Notes: generated by a model from the sequence alone, not told the origin. A DNA stretch of 64,000 nt from Pseudomonas sp. (GCF_030684895.1 NZ_JAUXXP010000058.1:1-64000); one strand, 5' to 3'; positions 32,289 through 42,616 are shown, counted from the first letter of the stretch. A program made the numbers and translations.

Positions 32289-33035
32289 ATGAGCAAGGTC
32301 ATGCTGATCACCGGCGCCAGTCGCGGCATTGGCGCCGCCACCGCCAGGCTGGCGGCCGCTCAGGGCTACGCGCTGTGCCTGAATTACCACCGGCAACAGG
32401 CAGCGGCCGAGGCGCTGGTGGGCGAGATCACCCAGGCGGGCGGTCAAGCCATCGCCGTACAGGCCGATGTGGCCGATGAAGGCCAGGTAATGCAACTGTT
32501 CACCCGCCTCGATCAGCACTTTGGCCGCCTCGATGTACTGGTCAACAACGCCGGCATACTGGAAACCCAAATGCGTTTGCAGCAGATGGCGCTGGCGCGC
32601 TGGCAACGGGTATTCGCCACCAATGTGTTCGGCAGTTTTCTCTGCTGCCGTGAGGCGATCAAACGCATGTCGACGCGCCAGGGCGGCAACGGCGGCGCCA
32701 TCGTTAATCTGTCCTCGGCGGCCGCGCGGCTCGGCGCACCCGGCGAGTACATTGACTACGCAGCCGCCAAAGGCGCGATCGACAGCATGACCCTGGGCCT
32801 GGCCAAGGAAGTTGCGGCCGAGGGTATTCGCGTCAATGCGGTGCGCCCAGGGGTGATTGAGACTGAGATTCACGCCAGCGGCGGTGAGCCGGCGCGGGTC
32901 GCGCGGGTCAGCCAGAGTGTACCCATGGGCCGTGGCGGTTTGGCCAGTGAAGTGGCTGAAGCGATTCTCTGGTTGGCCAGCGAGCAGGCGTCCTACACCA
33001 GCGGCGCGCTGCTGGATGTTAGCGGCGGGCGCTAA
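32289..33035 (+). CDS. SDR family oxidoreductase
   Basis: TGASRGIG, NNAG, YIDYAAAKGAID motifs. Confidence 0.94.
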   Translation: MSKVMLITGASRGIGAATARLAAAQGYALCLNYHRQQAAAEALVGEITQAGGQAIAVQADVADEGQVMQLFTRLDQHFGRLDVLVNNAGILETQMRLQQMALARWQRVFATNVFGSFLCCREAIKRMSTRQGGNGGAIVNLSSAAARLGAPGEYIDYAAAKGAIDSMTLGLAKEVAAEGIRVNAVRPGVIETEIHASGGEPARVARVSQSVPMGRGGLASEVAEAILWLASEQASYTSGALLDVSGGR

Positions 33036-33086
33036 CCGCGACGATGGCGTGCGCCGCACTGAATACCGTTTTCGGTCTGGCACTAT

Positions 33087-33170
33087 GTAGCCCGCCTAAA
33101 TTCATAGAGCAGGCCCTGGTGCAATCCGGGTTAGCGAACTCCCGGATTGCGCTGCGCTTATCCGGGCTAC
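33087..33170. repeat. REP/BIME-like palindromic element
   Basis: Outer arms GTAGCCCG/CGGGCTAC (33087-33094 and 33163-33170), inner arms CAATCCGGG/CCCGGATTG (33122-33130 and 33141-33149). Confidence 0.75.
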
Positions 33171-33191
33171 AGGCTCAGGCTCGATAAAGAG

Positions 33192-34172
33192 TCAGGCGCT
33201 CGCCTGCTCGGCACGCTCAGGCTCGATAAAGTCGATACCGAGCAGACCATCGATACGCAGGCAGTCGCTTTCACGGCGCAGCAGGTTGAACAGCTCGGTG
33301 GCTTCGGGGTAGCTGCGGGTCAGCATGGCCAGCCATTGCTTGAGCCGCCCCGGTGCGTAGCGTGGCGACATCTTGCGCCGCGCCTGCAGCCAGAAATCCG
33401 CCAGCAGCGGCTGCAGTTCGGCCCAACTCATGGGCACAACATCCTGCCCGGCCTTGGCGGCAGCGATCTGCCGGGCCAGGTCCGGGCGCGCGACCAGGCC
33501 ACGGCCAAGCATGATGTCCTCAACCCCGCTGACCTCACGGCAACGCCGCCAGTCACCCAGGGTCCAGATCTCGCCATTGGCAAATACCGGCACCTTCACC
33601 GCTTCCTGCACCCGCGCCACCCACTCCCAATGCGCCGGCGGCTTGTAGCCTTCGACCTTGGTCCGCGCGTGCACCACGATCTGCGCTGCGCCGCCATCGG
33701 CCAGCGCCTGGGCGCACTCCAGGGCGTAATCCTTGTGATCAAAACCCAGGCGCATCTTCGCCGTGACTGGAATCGCTGCCGGCACCGCACGGCGCACCTC
33801 GCGGACGATGGCATGCAGCAGTTCGGGCTCTTTCAGCAGTACAGCGCCACCACGGGATTTGTTCACGGTCTTGGCGGGACAACCGAAATTGAGGTCAATC
33901 ACCGGCGCGCCCAGGGTGCAGGCAAAGGCGGCGTTATCGGCCAGGCAGGCCGGATCGGAGCCGAGGAACTGCACGCGCAGCGGCGTGCCAGCGGCCGTTT
34001 GCGCGCCGCTGAACAATTCCGGTGCGAGCTTCTCGTAGCTACTGACCGGCAACACCCGCTCGGTGACCCGAATAAATTCTGTCACGCACCAGTCGATGCC
34101 GCCGACCTGGGTCAGCACATCGCGAAGGATTTCGTCGACCAACCCCTCCATCGGGGCCAGGGCGATTTGCAT
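33192..34172 (-). CDS. dusC: tRNA-dihydrouridine(16) synthase
   Basis: [40 protein letters not shown]. Confidence 0.95.
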   Translation of the reverse strand: MQIALAPMEGLVDEILRDVLTQVGGIDWCVTEFIRVTERVLPVSSYEKLAPELFSGAQTAAGTPLRVQFLGSDPACLADNAAFACTLGAPVIDLNFGCPAKTVNKSRGGAVLLKEPELLHAIVREVRRAVPAAIPVTAKMRLGFDHKDYALECAQALADGGAAQIVVHARTKVEGYKPPAHWEWVARVQEAVKVPVFANGEIWTLGDWRRCREVSGVEDIMLGRGLVARPDLARQIAAAKAGQDVVPMSWAELQPLLADFWLQARRKMSPRYAPGRLKQWLAMLTRSYPEATELFNLLRRESDCLRIDGLLGIDFIEPERAEQASA

Positions 34173-34318
34173 AGGACACACTCTCAAGAAAAACGCGCGA
34201 CAGTTTAAGCTCAGTTACATCCGCTGGCACGCTACAGGCTGATAACAGCCTACAAATGGGGAACATCCAAGCGTTGTTGACGTCCACCAAAGGGTCAGTC
34301 AGCCAAAGGAGAGTTCTG

Positions 34319-34705
34319 ATGCATCGCTTTGCCCTACCCGTCGCCCTCTATCTGAGTATGGCCATCGCCCATGCAGAAACCCAGGACGGCAGTCCATCGC
34401 AAAGGACCGAAAATAAACGCGCAGAGGTGACGCTCAGCCGGGATGACAGCGTGCCTCAAGGCTGCACAGCGGTGCTGAGCATCGACGAGGATGAAGTAGC
34501 CACCTTGAACAATGGCGACTCGGCCAGCCTTAGCCTGCCCGCTGGCAGTCCCTATCTGCGCGCCACCCTGAAAGAAGACCCAGCCTGTTCCTTGCAAGGC
34601 CTGGGCAGTGGTCAATCATTGCTGTTGGAACCTGGCAAGCAACTCAGCTTTACCCTGATGTATGGCAATGGTGCCTTGTTCTTTGCCCCGCAGCACGACC
34701 AGTGA
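34319..34705 (+). CDS. Small secreted/periplasmic protein of unknown function
   Basis: Signal peptide MHRFALPVALYLSMAIAHA; 128 aa; no recognised domain. Confidence 0.6.
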   Translation: MHRFALPVALYLSMAIAHAETQDGSPSQRTENKRAEVTLSRDDSVPQGCTAVLSIDEDEVATLNNGDSASLSLPAGSPYLRATLKEDPACSLQGLGSGQSLLLEPGKQLSFTLMYGNGALFFAPQHDQ

Positions 34706-34708
34706 ATC

Positions 34709-35158
34709 TCAGAGCTGCATAGGGAAAGGCAGCTGCAGCGCCGCGCCATAACCCTCAACAAACTCTGGCGGCATGCGCTTGGGTTTACCGCTGGACAGCT
34801 CGATGCAGACAAAGGTGGTTTTCGCCCGTAACAGGGTCACGCCGTCTTCCGGGCGAATCAGCTGGAAGCGCCGGTCCATCTTCAGGCGCTGATCCGACTC
34901 GACAATCCAGGTGGCCATCTGCAGTTGCTGGTCTTCGTAGGCGCTGGCCAGGTAGTCGATCTCATGGCGCAGCACGGCCATGGCGCGGTCGAGGCGGCGG
35001 TACTCGGCCAGATCCAGCCCGAGAAACTGCGAATGGCGCCAGGCGCAGCGCTCCAGCCAACTGACGTAGACGGCGTTGTTGGCATGACCGAGGCCATCGA
35101 TATCCTCCGCCGTGACCTGGATATCGATGACAAACGGATTGCTCAGCTCCCAGCTCAT
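34709..35158 (-). CDS. Acyl-CoA thioesterase (4HBT hotdog family)
   Basis: DIDGLGHANNAVYVSWLERCAW; start overlaps eda stop (ATGA). Confidence 0.88.
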   Translation of the reverse strand: MSWELSNPFVIDIQVTAEDIDGLGHANNAVYVSWLERCAWRHSQFLGLDLAEYRRLDRAMAVLRHEIDYLASAYEDQQLQMATWIVESDQRLKMDRRFQLIRPEDGVTLLRAKTTFVCIELSSGKPKRMPPEFVEGYGAALQLPFPMQL

Positions 35159-35805
35159 GCCGGCTGCTCCAGGCTACCGGCCAGGGCGCGGGCCTCGGCC
35201 GCCAATTGAGTGATCTGGTCCCAGGCGCGGGCGCGTACCAGGTTGCTTGGCGCGATCCAGGTGCCGCCAACGCAGGCCACGTTGGGCAGACGTAGGAAGC
35301 TCAGCAGGTTATCCGGGGTGACCCCACCGGTTGGGCAAAAACGAATGCCGGTGAACGGCCCTTTGAAGCTCTTGAGCATCTTGATGCTGGTGGCGCCATT
35401 GGCCGGGAACAATTTCAGCGAACGATAGCCGTACTCCAACGCCAGCAGCACTTCGGAGGGCGTCATCACCCCCGGCAAATAGGGCAAGCCGGAGTCTTCC
35501 GCCGCAGCGGCCAGGCGCTCGGTGCAGCCAGGGCTGACAGCGAACTGCGCCCCGGCGTCGCGGGCTTCGCTGAACTGCTCGGCATGAATCAGGGTGCCGG
35601 CGCCCACTAGCAGGTCCGGTAATTCCTTGCGCATCGCCGCCAGGGCATCCAGCGCGCCGGGGGTGCGCAGGGTTACTTCCAGCACGCGAATACCGCCGGC
35701 GTGCAGCGCACGGGCCAGGTCCACCGCCAGGCTGATATCGTCGATCACCAACACCGGCAACACCGGGCGGGCCTGTTGCAGCACCACATCCATCGTCAGG
35801 CTCAT
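35155..35805 (-). CDS. eda: 2-dehydro-3-deoxy-6-phosphogluconate aldolase
   Basis: KDPG aldolase family; LKLFPANGATSIKMLKSFKGPFTGIRFCPTGGV. Confidence 0.97.
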   Translation of the reverse strand: MSLTMDVVLQQARPVLPVLVIDDISLAVDLARALHAGGIRVLEVTLRTPGALDALAAMRKELPDLLVGAGTLIHAEQFSEARDAGAQFAVSPGCTERLAAAAEDSGLPYLPGVMTPSEVLLALEYGYRSLKLFPANGATSIKMLKSFKGPFTGIRFCPTGGVTPDNLLSFLRLPNVACVGGTWIAPSNLVRARAWDQITQLAAEARALAGSLEQPA

Positions 35806-35841
35806 GCCTTGCTCCCCGCTCTCAAGATTCAATCGTCGCGT

Positions 35842-37653
35842 TCAGTCTTCAAACAGGCTGCTGGCGCCCTGCTCAGCCGAGCTAACCAGACGCCGCTGCG
35901 CGGCGAACATTTCCAGACCATAGCCCAACTCCAGCTCAGTACTGGCACAGGCCAGTGGCCGCGCGGCCAGTTGCTGCGCGCTCAACTCCACCTGCAGCAG
36001 CCCGTTTTGCGCATCCAGCACCAGCCAATCACCGTCCTGCAACCGCGCAAGGGCACCGCCTGCCGCCGCCTCCGGGGTGACGTGCAGGGCAGTGGAAACC
36101 TGCCCGGATGCGCCGGACATGCGCCCATCGGTAATCAGCGCGACACGCTGGCCGGCTTGCTGCAGATTGGCCAACAGCGGCATCAGTTTGTGCAGCTCAG
36201 GCATGCCATTGGCTTGTGGGCCTTGGAAGCGCACCACCAGCACCAGGTCACCTTGCAGCTCGCCAGCGCTGTAGGCGGCCTGCACGGCCGCTTCCGAATC
36301 GAAAATGCGCGCCTGGGCGCGGATTTGCCAGAACGCCGGGTCCACCGCCGAGGTTTTCAGGATGGCGCGGCCCAGGTTGCCGGTCAGCAGCACCAGCCCG
36401 CCCTCCTCGGCAAACGGCTCGGCGACCGGCCGGACAATATCGGGCGCAGGGCTCTGCGCCGGCAGCTCGCGCCAGGCCAAGCACTCGCCTTCCAGCCAGG
36501 GCTCGCGGGTATAAGCGTGTAAACCATGCCCGGCGGCGGTGGCGACATCGTTATGCAACAAGCCGGCGCCGAGCAGCTCACGCAGCAACCAGGCCGGCCC
36601 ACCGGCGGCCTGAAACTGATTCACATCCGCCGCACCATTGGGGTAGACGCGCGCCAGCAGCGGTACGACCTTGGACAGTTCGGCGAAATCATCCCAGCTC
36701 AATTCATAACCAGCCGCCCGGGCAATGGCCGGCAGGTGCAGGGTGTGGTTGGTCGAACCGCCGCTGGCGAGCAAGGCCACCACCGCATTGATCAGCGCCC
36801 GCGCATCAATCTGTTGACCGACCGGTAAGTAACGTTCGCCCTGGCGGCTGTTGTGCGCCACCAGCCGCGCGGCTTCATCGGTCAGCGCATCACGCAGCGG
36901 CGTGTAGGGATGGATAAAGGCGCTGCCCGGTACGTGCAGGCCCATGGCTTCCATCAGCAGCTGATTGGTATTGGCGGTGCCGTAAAAGGTGCAGGTGCCG
37001 GCCTGGTGATAAGCAGCCAACTCGGCAGCCAGCAGCTCATCACGGCTGGCTTCGCCACGGGCGTAACGTTGGCGGACGGCGGCTTTTTCCTTGTTCGGCA
37101 GGCCCGACTGCATGGGCCCGGCCGGGACGAACACCGCCGGCAGGTGACCGAAATGCAGCGCGCCGATCAGCAAGCCGGGGACGATCTTGTCGCACACGCC
37201 GAGATACAGCGCGCCGTCAAAAATGCCGTGGGTCAAACCGATGGCAGCGGCCTGGGCAATCAGGTCACGGGAGAACAGCGACAGCTGCATGCCAGCCTCA
37301 CCCTGGGTGATGCCATCACACATCGCCGGCACCCCGGCGGCGAACTGCGAGGTCGCGCCTGCCTTGGCCAGCGCCACTTTCAGGCGCTCGGGATACTCCC
37401 TGAGCGGTGAATGGGCCGAAAGCAGATCGTTATAGCTGGAGATGATCGCGACATGCGGTGAGCCGCCCTGCTTCATGATCAGCCGCGCATCCTCAGGCTG
37501 CGCGGCCAGGGCATGGGCCAGGTTGGAGCAACCCAGCGCCTGATGCGCGGTGCGCCCGGCGGCCAGGGCCAGGCGCTGCAAATAACGCTCGCGGCGTTTG
37601 GCCGAACGCGTTTCCAGTGCGGCGGTAACCTGCTCAACAACCGGATGCAACAT
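35842..37653 (-). CDS. edd: 6-phosphogluconate dehydratase
   Basis: IlvD/Edd family; 603 aa; VPAMCDGITQGEAGM; TDGRMSGASG. Confidence 0.97.
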   Translation of the reverse strand: MLHPVVEQVTAALETRSAKRRERYLQRLALAAGRTAHQALGCSNLAHALAAQPEDARLIMKQGGSPHVAIISSYNDLLSAHSPLREYPERLKVALAKAGATSQFAAGVPAMCDGITQGEAGMQLSLFSRDLIAQAAAIGLTHGIFDGALYLGVCDKIVPGLLIGALHFGHLPAVFVPAGPMQSGLPNKEKAAVRQRYARGEASRDELLAAELAAYHQAGTCTFYGTANTNQLLMEAMGLHVPGSAFIHPYTPLRDALTDEAARLVAHNSRQGERYLPVGQQIDARALINAVVALLASGGSTNHTLHLPAIARAAGYELSWDDFAELSKVVPLLARVYPNGAADVNQFQAAGGPAWLLRELLGAGLLHNDVATAAGHGLHAYTREPWLEGECLAWRELPAQSPAPDIVRPVAEPFAEEGGLVLLTGNLGRAILKTSAVDPAFWQIRAQARIFDSEAAVQAAYSAGELQGDLVLVVRFQGPQANGMPELHKLMPLLANLQQAGQRVALITDGRMSGASGQVSTALHVTPEAAAGGALARLQDGDWLVLDAQNGLLQVELSAQQLAARPLACASTELELGYGLEMFAAQRRLVSSAEQGASSLFED

Positions 37654-37751
37654 GACGATTCCCTTTATCGGCGAGGTACAAGCTTGCAGTGTAACGGCTT
37701 AGCGCCTGCTTTAACGCAGCCGACCTACATGCAGCTGACCTTAATATCCGC

Positions 37752-38438
37752 TCAGGGTGCCCAGTAAATATTGACCGGCAACGGGCTGCGCTGCAGCCAG
37801 GCATACAGCGGTAACTCACGCGACGCGGGCTGATCGGCCAGCACCGCATCAATCAGCTCGCGCTTGCGCTCGCCGAACGCCAGCAAACCCAGCCACTGGC
37901 CACGCTGCAGCATGGCCAGATTTAGCGACAGTCGTTCTCGCGGTTCCTGCGGCGCCAGGGCTGGCAAGGCTGCAGGTTTAGCCAGCGGATCAAGCGCGCC
38001 CGCCAGGTCAGGCATAGCGGGAAACAGCGAGGCGATATGGCCGTCTTCACCCATACCCAGCAGCACCGCGCTAAACGGCGGCCACTGCGCCAGTTGCTCA
38101 CCCCAGGTCAACGCCGCCTGCGCCAGCGTTTCGCCCTGGCGTGGGTCCAGGCAATTAGCGTTCGGTAGCCCCTGATGCAACAGCAGCCAATTACTCTCGG
38201 CTGCCTGCGCCGCCACCCAGCGTTCATCACTGGGGCTGAGGTCGATGCGTTGACTCTCCAGTTGCTGCGCCAGCAAAGGCAACAAGGCTTGCGGACTGCT
38301 GCCGCCGGGCAGGATCAGCCCGGCGCGGGGCTGTTGCGCCAGCGTGGCCTGAATCTGCGCCAGCAGGTCGGCGGCCAGCGCATGCAGACAAGCGTCGCGC
38401 TGAGCATGGCAATGCAGCAAATTTTGGCTCATAAGCAA
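37752..38438 (-). CDS. pgl: 6-phosphogluconolactonase
   Basis: SDERWV; LLGMGEDGHIASLFP. Confidence 0.95.
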   Translation of the reverse strand: MLMSQNLLHCHAQRDACLHALAADLLAQIQATLAQQPRAGLILPGGSSPQALLPLLAQQLESQRIDLSPSDERWVAAQAAESNWLLLHQGLPNANCLDPRQGETLAQAALTWGEQLAQWPPFSAVLLGMGEDGHIASLFPAMPDLAGALDPLAKPAALPALAPQEPRERLSLNLAMLQRGQWLGLLAFGERKRELIDAVLADQPASRELPLYAWLQRSPLPVNIYWAP

Positions 38439-38478
38439 CCCCGGCTAAGCTATCGGTATGTCATAAGGCCGCGCAATA

Positions 38479-40389
38479 ATGCACCTTTGTCGTGTCCGCC
38501 AACATCCTTGCCATGGAATGCCTCTTTTGATTGTGTTGCTGCGCGTACTTCTACTGCTGTTGCTGCCGGCACTGGCGCAGGCCACCAGCCTGCCGCTGCT
38601 GGCCAGCGACACGCCGCTGCTGCCTGGCCCAGTTATGCAGGTGTGGGCCGACCCCGAAGGCCTGGCGGACATCCACAGCGTTCGCCAGTTACCTGAATCG
38701 GCCTGGCAGCCGGTGGCCCGTCGCGATGCCAGTTTCGGCTACAGCACACACGCCTACTGGCTACGTTTCAGCCTGCACAACCCGGCGGATAACGCCATCA
38801 ACTGGGTGCTGTTGATCGGTAATCCACTGCTCGACACCCTGGACGCCTACGGCCTGGACGACGGCCGGGTGTATCAGGCCGGCGACCAGCGGCCATTCCA
38901 CCAGCGCTGGGTCAATCACCGCCAACTGGTGCTGCCATTCAGCCTGGCAGCCGGAGAAGAACGCGAGCTGATCCTGCGCATGCAGACCGACGGCTCGGCC
39001 AACCTCAGCGCCAGCCTGATGAGCGCGCAAGCGTTCAACCAGCACGAACAACGCATGCTGCTGTTACAGGGCCTGTTTTTCGGCGCGCTGCTGGTGATGA
39101 TGATCTACAACCTGTCGATCTTTATCATCACCCGCGACCGTAATTACCTGTGGTACAGCCTGTTTGTCGCCAGCTTTAGCCTCTACCAGTTCATCCAGCT
39201 GGGTTTTGCCCTGCAGTGGTTCTGGCCCGAGTCACTGGCCTGGCAGCAGATGAGTTTCCCGTTCAGCTCGGCGCTGGCGACGCTGTTCGGCGTGTTGTTC
39301 GCCTATGGCGTACTCGACCTCAAGAACCAGCACCCGGCTTACAGCAGGATCTGCCGCGGCCTGATTGGCAGCAGCCTGCTGGTAATGGCGCTGGCGTTGG
39401 TTGCGCCTTATCTCGTGGCTCTGATCGGCAGTTTCGTACTGCTGCTGGTCTGCGCGATTTTCGGCTGCATCTTCACGGTGCTGCGCTGGCGCGACGGCTA
39501 CCCGCCGGCCAAGTTGTTCGCCCTTGGCTGGTCTGCCCTGATTATCGCCAGCCTGTTCAGCGTGCTCAGCGGCACCGGCCTGATCGCCAACTCCCTGCTG
39601 ACCCTGCACGCCCAACAAATCGGCAGTCTGATTGAGCTGGTGATCTTCTCGATTGCCCTCGGTTCACGCATCCGCCTGGCGCAACACGCCCAGCAACGGG
39701 CTCAAGAGCAGCTATACGCCAATGAGCACCAACTGCGACTGGAACAGGCCAAGAGCCTGGATCTGCAGCAACAGATCAATGAAGGCCTGGAAGCCCGCGT
39801 AGAGGAGCGCACCGCGTCCTTGCAGCAGGCCCTGCAAGAGCTTTCTACCGCCAACCGCCAACTGGCCGAACTCAGCCGTCGTGACAGCCTGACTGGCCTG
39901 TTCAACCGCCAGGTGCTCAACGAAGAACTGGAGCGCATGCTCGCCCAGGCCAAACGCAGCCAGCGACCGCTCGCCATGCTGATGATGGACCTGGACCACT
40001 TCAAGAAGGTCAACGACCAGCACGGCCACCTGGTCGGCGACGCCTGCCTGCAGCACGCTGCCCTGCGCATGCAGCAGCGCATGCGCAGTAACGATCTGCT
40101 GGTGCGTTTTGGTGGTGAAGAGTTTGCCGCCGTGCTCTGCGACACCGAGCAAACTGGCGCGATGGACCTGGCCGAGCAGCTGCGTGCAGACCTGGCCAGC
40201 CACCCTTGCATGCACCAGGGCCTGAGTATCGACCTGAGCCTGAGCATCGGCGTCTATGCGCTGATTCCGGATGCAGGCAGCGACCGCGAACAGCTGCTAC
40301 GCCACGCCGACCAGGCGCTGTATCAAGCCAAGGCCGCCGGGCGTAACAAGGTCATTGGTTACGAAACCAGCGCCTTGGACGATGCCTGA
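38479..40389 (+). CDS. 7TMR-DISM diguanylate cyclase (GGDEF)
   Basis: Periplasmic 7TMR-DISM extracellular domain, seven TM helices, coiled coil, VRFGGEEFAAVL with RSND I-site; start may lie downstream at 38518. Confidence 0.94.
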   Translation: MHLCRVRQHPCHGMPLLIVLLRVLLLLLLPALAQATSLPLLASDTPLLPGPVMQVWADPEGLADIHSVRQLPESAWQPVARRDASFGYSTHAYWLRFSLHNPADNAINWVLLIGNPLLDTLDAYGLDDGRVYQAGDQRPFHQRWVNHRQLVLPFSLAAGEERELILRMQTDGSANLSASLMSAQAFNQHEQRMLLLQGLFFGALLVMMIYNLSIFIITRDRNYLWYSLFVASFSLYQFIQLGFALQWFWPESLAWQQMSFPFSSALATLFGVLFAYGVLDLKNQHPAYSRICRGLIGSSLLVMALALVAPYLVALIGSFVLLLVCAIFGCIFTVLRWRDGYPPAKLFALGWSALIIASLFSVLSGTGLIANSLLTLHAQQIGSLIELVIFSIALGSRIRLAQHAQQRAQEQLYANEHQLRLEQAKSLDLQQQINEGLEARVEERTASLQQALQELSTANRQLAELSRRDSLTGLFNRQVLNEELERMLAQAKRSQRPLAMLMMDLDHFKKVNDQHGHLVGDACLQHAALRMQQRMRSNDLLVRFGGEEFAAVLCDTEQTGAMDLAEQLRADLASHPCMHQGLSIDLSLSIGVYALIPDAGSDREQLLRHADQALYQAKAAGRNKVIGYETSALDDA

Positions 40390-41204
40390 CTCAGCGAGCC
40401 CAACAGCTCCAGCACCGCCTGCACCACCCGCGGATCAGCCAAGACACGCTGATGTCCACCGTTTTCCAGGCGCAGCAAGCGACTGTCAAACCAGCTCTGA
40501 TGAATCGCCTCCGCCTCGCTGAACGGCACCATCGGATCGTCCACTGCATGCACGATCAAGCCGGGAAAATCCAGTTGGTAATGCGCGCTATCAAGCTGCC
40601 CAGCAGGAATCCCGGCCTTCTCCTCGACCAGCCGGACAAAGTGCGCGCGCGCCTGACGCGGCAGGCCCATATAGCGCGAGAAGCGCCGCAGCATGGTCAG
40701 AATCCGGCTGGGCGCGGCAATGCTCACCAACGCCTCGGTACGCAAGCCCAACTGGGTGGCCAGCAAGGCACTGGCGCCGCCCATGGAATGGCCAATCACC
40801 GCTTTCAGCGGTGGCAGCTCGCTGGCGGCCTCCAGCAAGGCGCGTGCAAACAGCACCACATTAGCTTCACGCCCAGGCGAACGACCGTGGGCCGGGGCAT
40901 CCAGCGCCACCACACCGTAGCCGGCATTGACCAAGGCCTTGATCAGCTCGGCGAACTGCGTCGGCCGCCCTTCCCAACCATGCATCAGCAACACGGCCGG
41001 TCCGCTGCCCCAACGCAGCGCTGACAAACCGAAGCGCAGGGTGATGCGCTCGGCCTGCGCCAGCAATGGCAACTCCCAATCCCGCGGCGGCGAGGTGTGC
41101 GGCGTCATAAACTCCCGGCGCAACTTGCTGGCCAGGGCATGCGGTGCCAGCAGACCAATCGACGTATTGAAACCACGAACCCAGCTCATGCTATTCATTG
41201 CCAT
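40359..41204 (-). CDS. Alpha/beta hydrolase
   Basis: LLMHGWEG; GHSMGGASALL nucleophile elbow; start MAMNSMSWV. Confidence 0.9.
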   Translation of the reverse strand: MAMNSMSWVRGFNTSIGLLAPHALASKLRREFMTPHTSPPRDWELPLLAQAERITLRFGLSALRWGSGPAVLLMHGWEGRPTQFAELIKALVNAGYGVVALDAPAHGRSPGREANVVLFARALLEAASELPPLKAVIGHSMGGASALLATQLGLRTEALVSIAAPSRILTMLRRFSRYMGLPRQARAHFVRLVEEKAGIPAGQLDSAHYQLDFPGLIVHAVDDPMVPFSEAEAIHQSWFDSRLLRLENGGHQRVLADPRVVQAVLELLGSLSQASSKALVS

Positions 41205-41208
41205 ACCC

Positions 41209-41748
41209 TCAGACGATTGCCGATTTAGCAGCACGCAAGACTCGATCAGACAACTCACCGGAGCCCAGCGCGCGTGCCAGCGCCAGCCCTCCGACCATCA
41301 AGGCGATATCGGCCAGCGCCTGCTCAGCCTCCTCAGGGCTGCCCGCCAGCAGCGCCGTCATCAGCTCGATATGCTCCGCCAGCACCGCACGAAAACCATC
41401 CGGCATCCGCGCCAGCTCGCCTAACGAGCTGGGCAGCGGGCAGCCCTGCTCGCGGGCATCGCGGTGCTTGCGAGACAGATAGAAAGCAGCCAACAGCACG
41501 CGGCGGTCTTGGCCAGTCAGCGCCAGATCAAGCTGCGCGACCCGCTCCCGACGCTGGCAGAGCATCTGCTGAAATACTTCCAGCATCAGCGCTTCCTTGT
41601 TCTCAAAATGCGCGTAGAAGCCGCCTACCGTCAGGCCCGCAGCACCCATCACCTCGCCCACACCGGGTTCGACCAGGCCACGCTGCAGCAGCGCCTCACC
41701 GGCAGCGGCCAGAATGCGTTCGCGGGTTTGCGCCTTCTTCTCGCTCAT
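41209..41748 (-). CDS. TetR/AcrR family transcriptional regulator
   Basis: N-terminal HTH RERILAAAGEALLQRGLVEPGVGEVMGAAGLTVGGFYAHFENKEALM. Confidence 0.93.
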   Translation of the reverse strand: MSEKKAQTRERILAAAGEALLQRGLVEPGVGEVMGAAGLTVGGFYAHFENKEALMLEVFQQMLCQRRERVAQLDLALTGQDRRVLLAAFYLSRKHRDAREQGCPLPSSLGELARMPDGFRAVLAEHIELMTALLAGSPEEAEQALADIALMVGGLALARALGSGELSDRVLRAAKSAIV

Positions 41749-41988
41749 GTTCGCCTCCTTAAGATTACGATAATAATATTATAAGCGAAATATAATTAGG
41801 CAAGCCTGCGCGGCAACCGCTGATCGGCTGGAGAAATAATGTTCAGGAGGTAGAAAAAATTGCCTGGAGCAATTTTTAACGTCGCGTAGTGACGGCCCGC
41901 AGGGTGGCGCCAGGGATGACAGGCCATAAAAACAAAAGGGCCATTCAATAATGAATGACCCTTCAAAATCCCGCAGAGCGGGCAAAAA

Positions 41989-42064
41989 TGGCGTCCCCTA
42001 GGGGACTCGAACCCCTGTTACCGCCGTGAAAGGGCGGTGTCCTAGGCCACTAGACGAAGGGGAC
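41989..42064 (-). tRNA. tRNA-Glu (anticodon TTC)
   Basis: GTCCCCTTCGTCTAGTGGCCTAGGACACCGCCCTTTCACGGCGGTAACAGGGGTTCGAGTCCCCTAGGGGACGCCA. Confidence 0.97.
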
Positions 42065-42128
42065 AAAACCTTCGAAGAACAAGGCCAGCTTTACGCTGGC
42101 CCCGTGGCAGTTGCTACTACTGCAAAAT

Positions 42129-42204
<76 letters not shown>

Positions 42205-42255
42205 GGATTTATCGCCTCTCGGCTCACAGCCCAAACTAGCACTGCTTTTTGAAAC

Positions 42256-42331
42256 TGGCGTCCCCTAGGGGACTCGAACCCCTGTTACCGCCGTGAAAGG
42301 GCGGTGTCCTAGGCCACTAGACGAAGGGGAC
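42256..42331 (-). tRNA. tRNA-Glu (anticodon TTC), second copy
   Basis: Same 76-nt sequence as at 41989-42064. Confidence 0.97.
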
Positions 42332-42394
42332 GTAACCCTTCTACAACCAACCAGCTACAAGAGCTGATTGTGGCAAGCCTTGCGGCTTTGAAGA

Positions 42395-42470
<76 letters not shown>

Positions 42471-42616
42471 ATCTCAAGGACGGGGCGCATGTTAAGAGCA
42501 CGCCCCACACCTGTCAACAAAATTTTTACCGGCACCAGCATTCTTTATGCTGACAGAACAACCACTTACCCCATCCCGGCACGCCAAAACGACGGCCGGA
42601 CGGGGCATTCAGCTGC

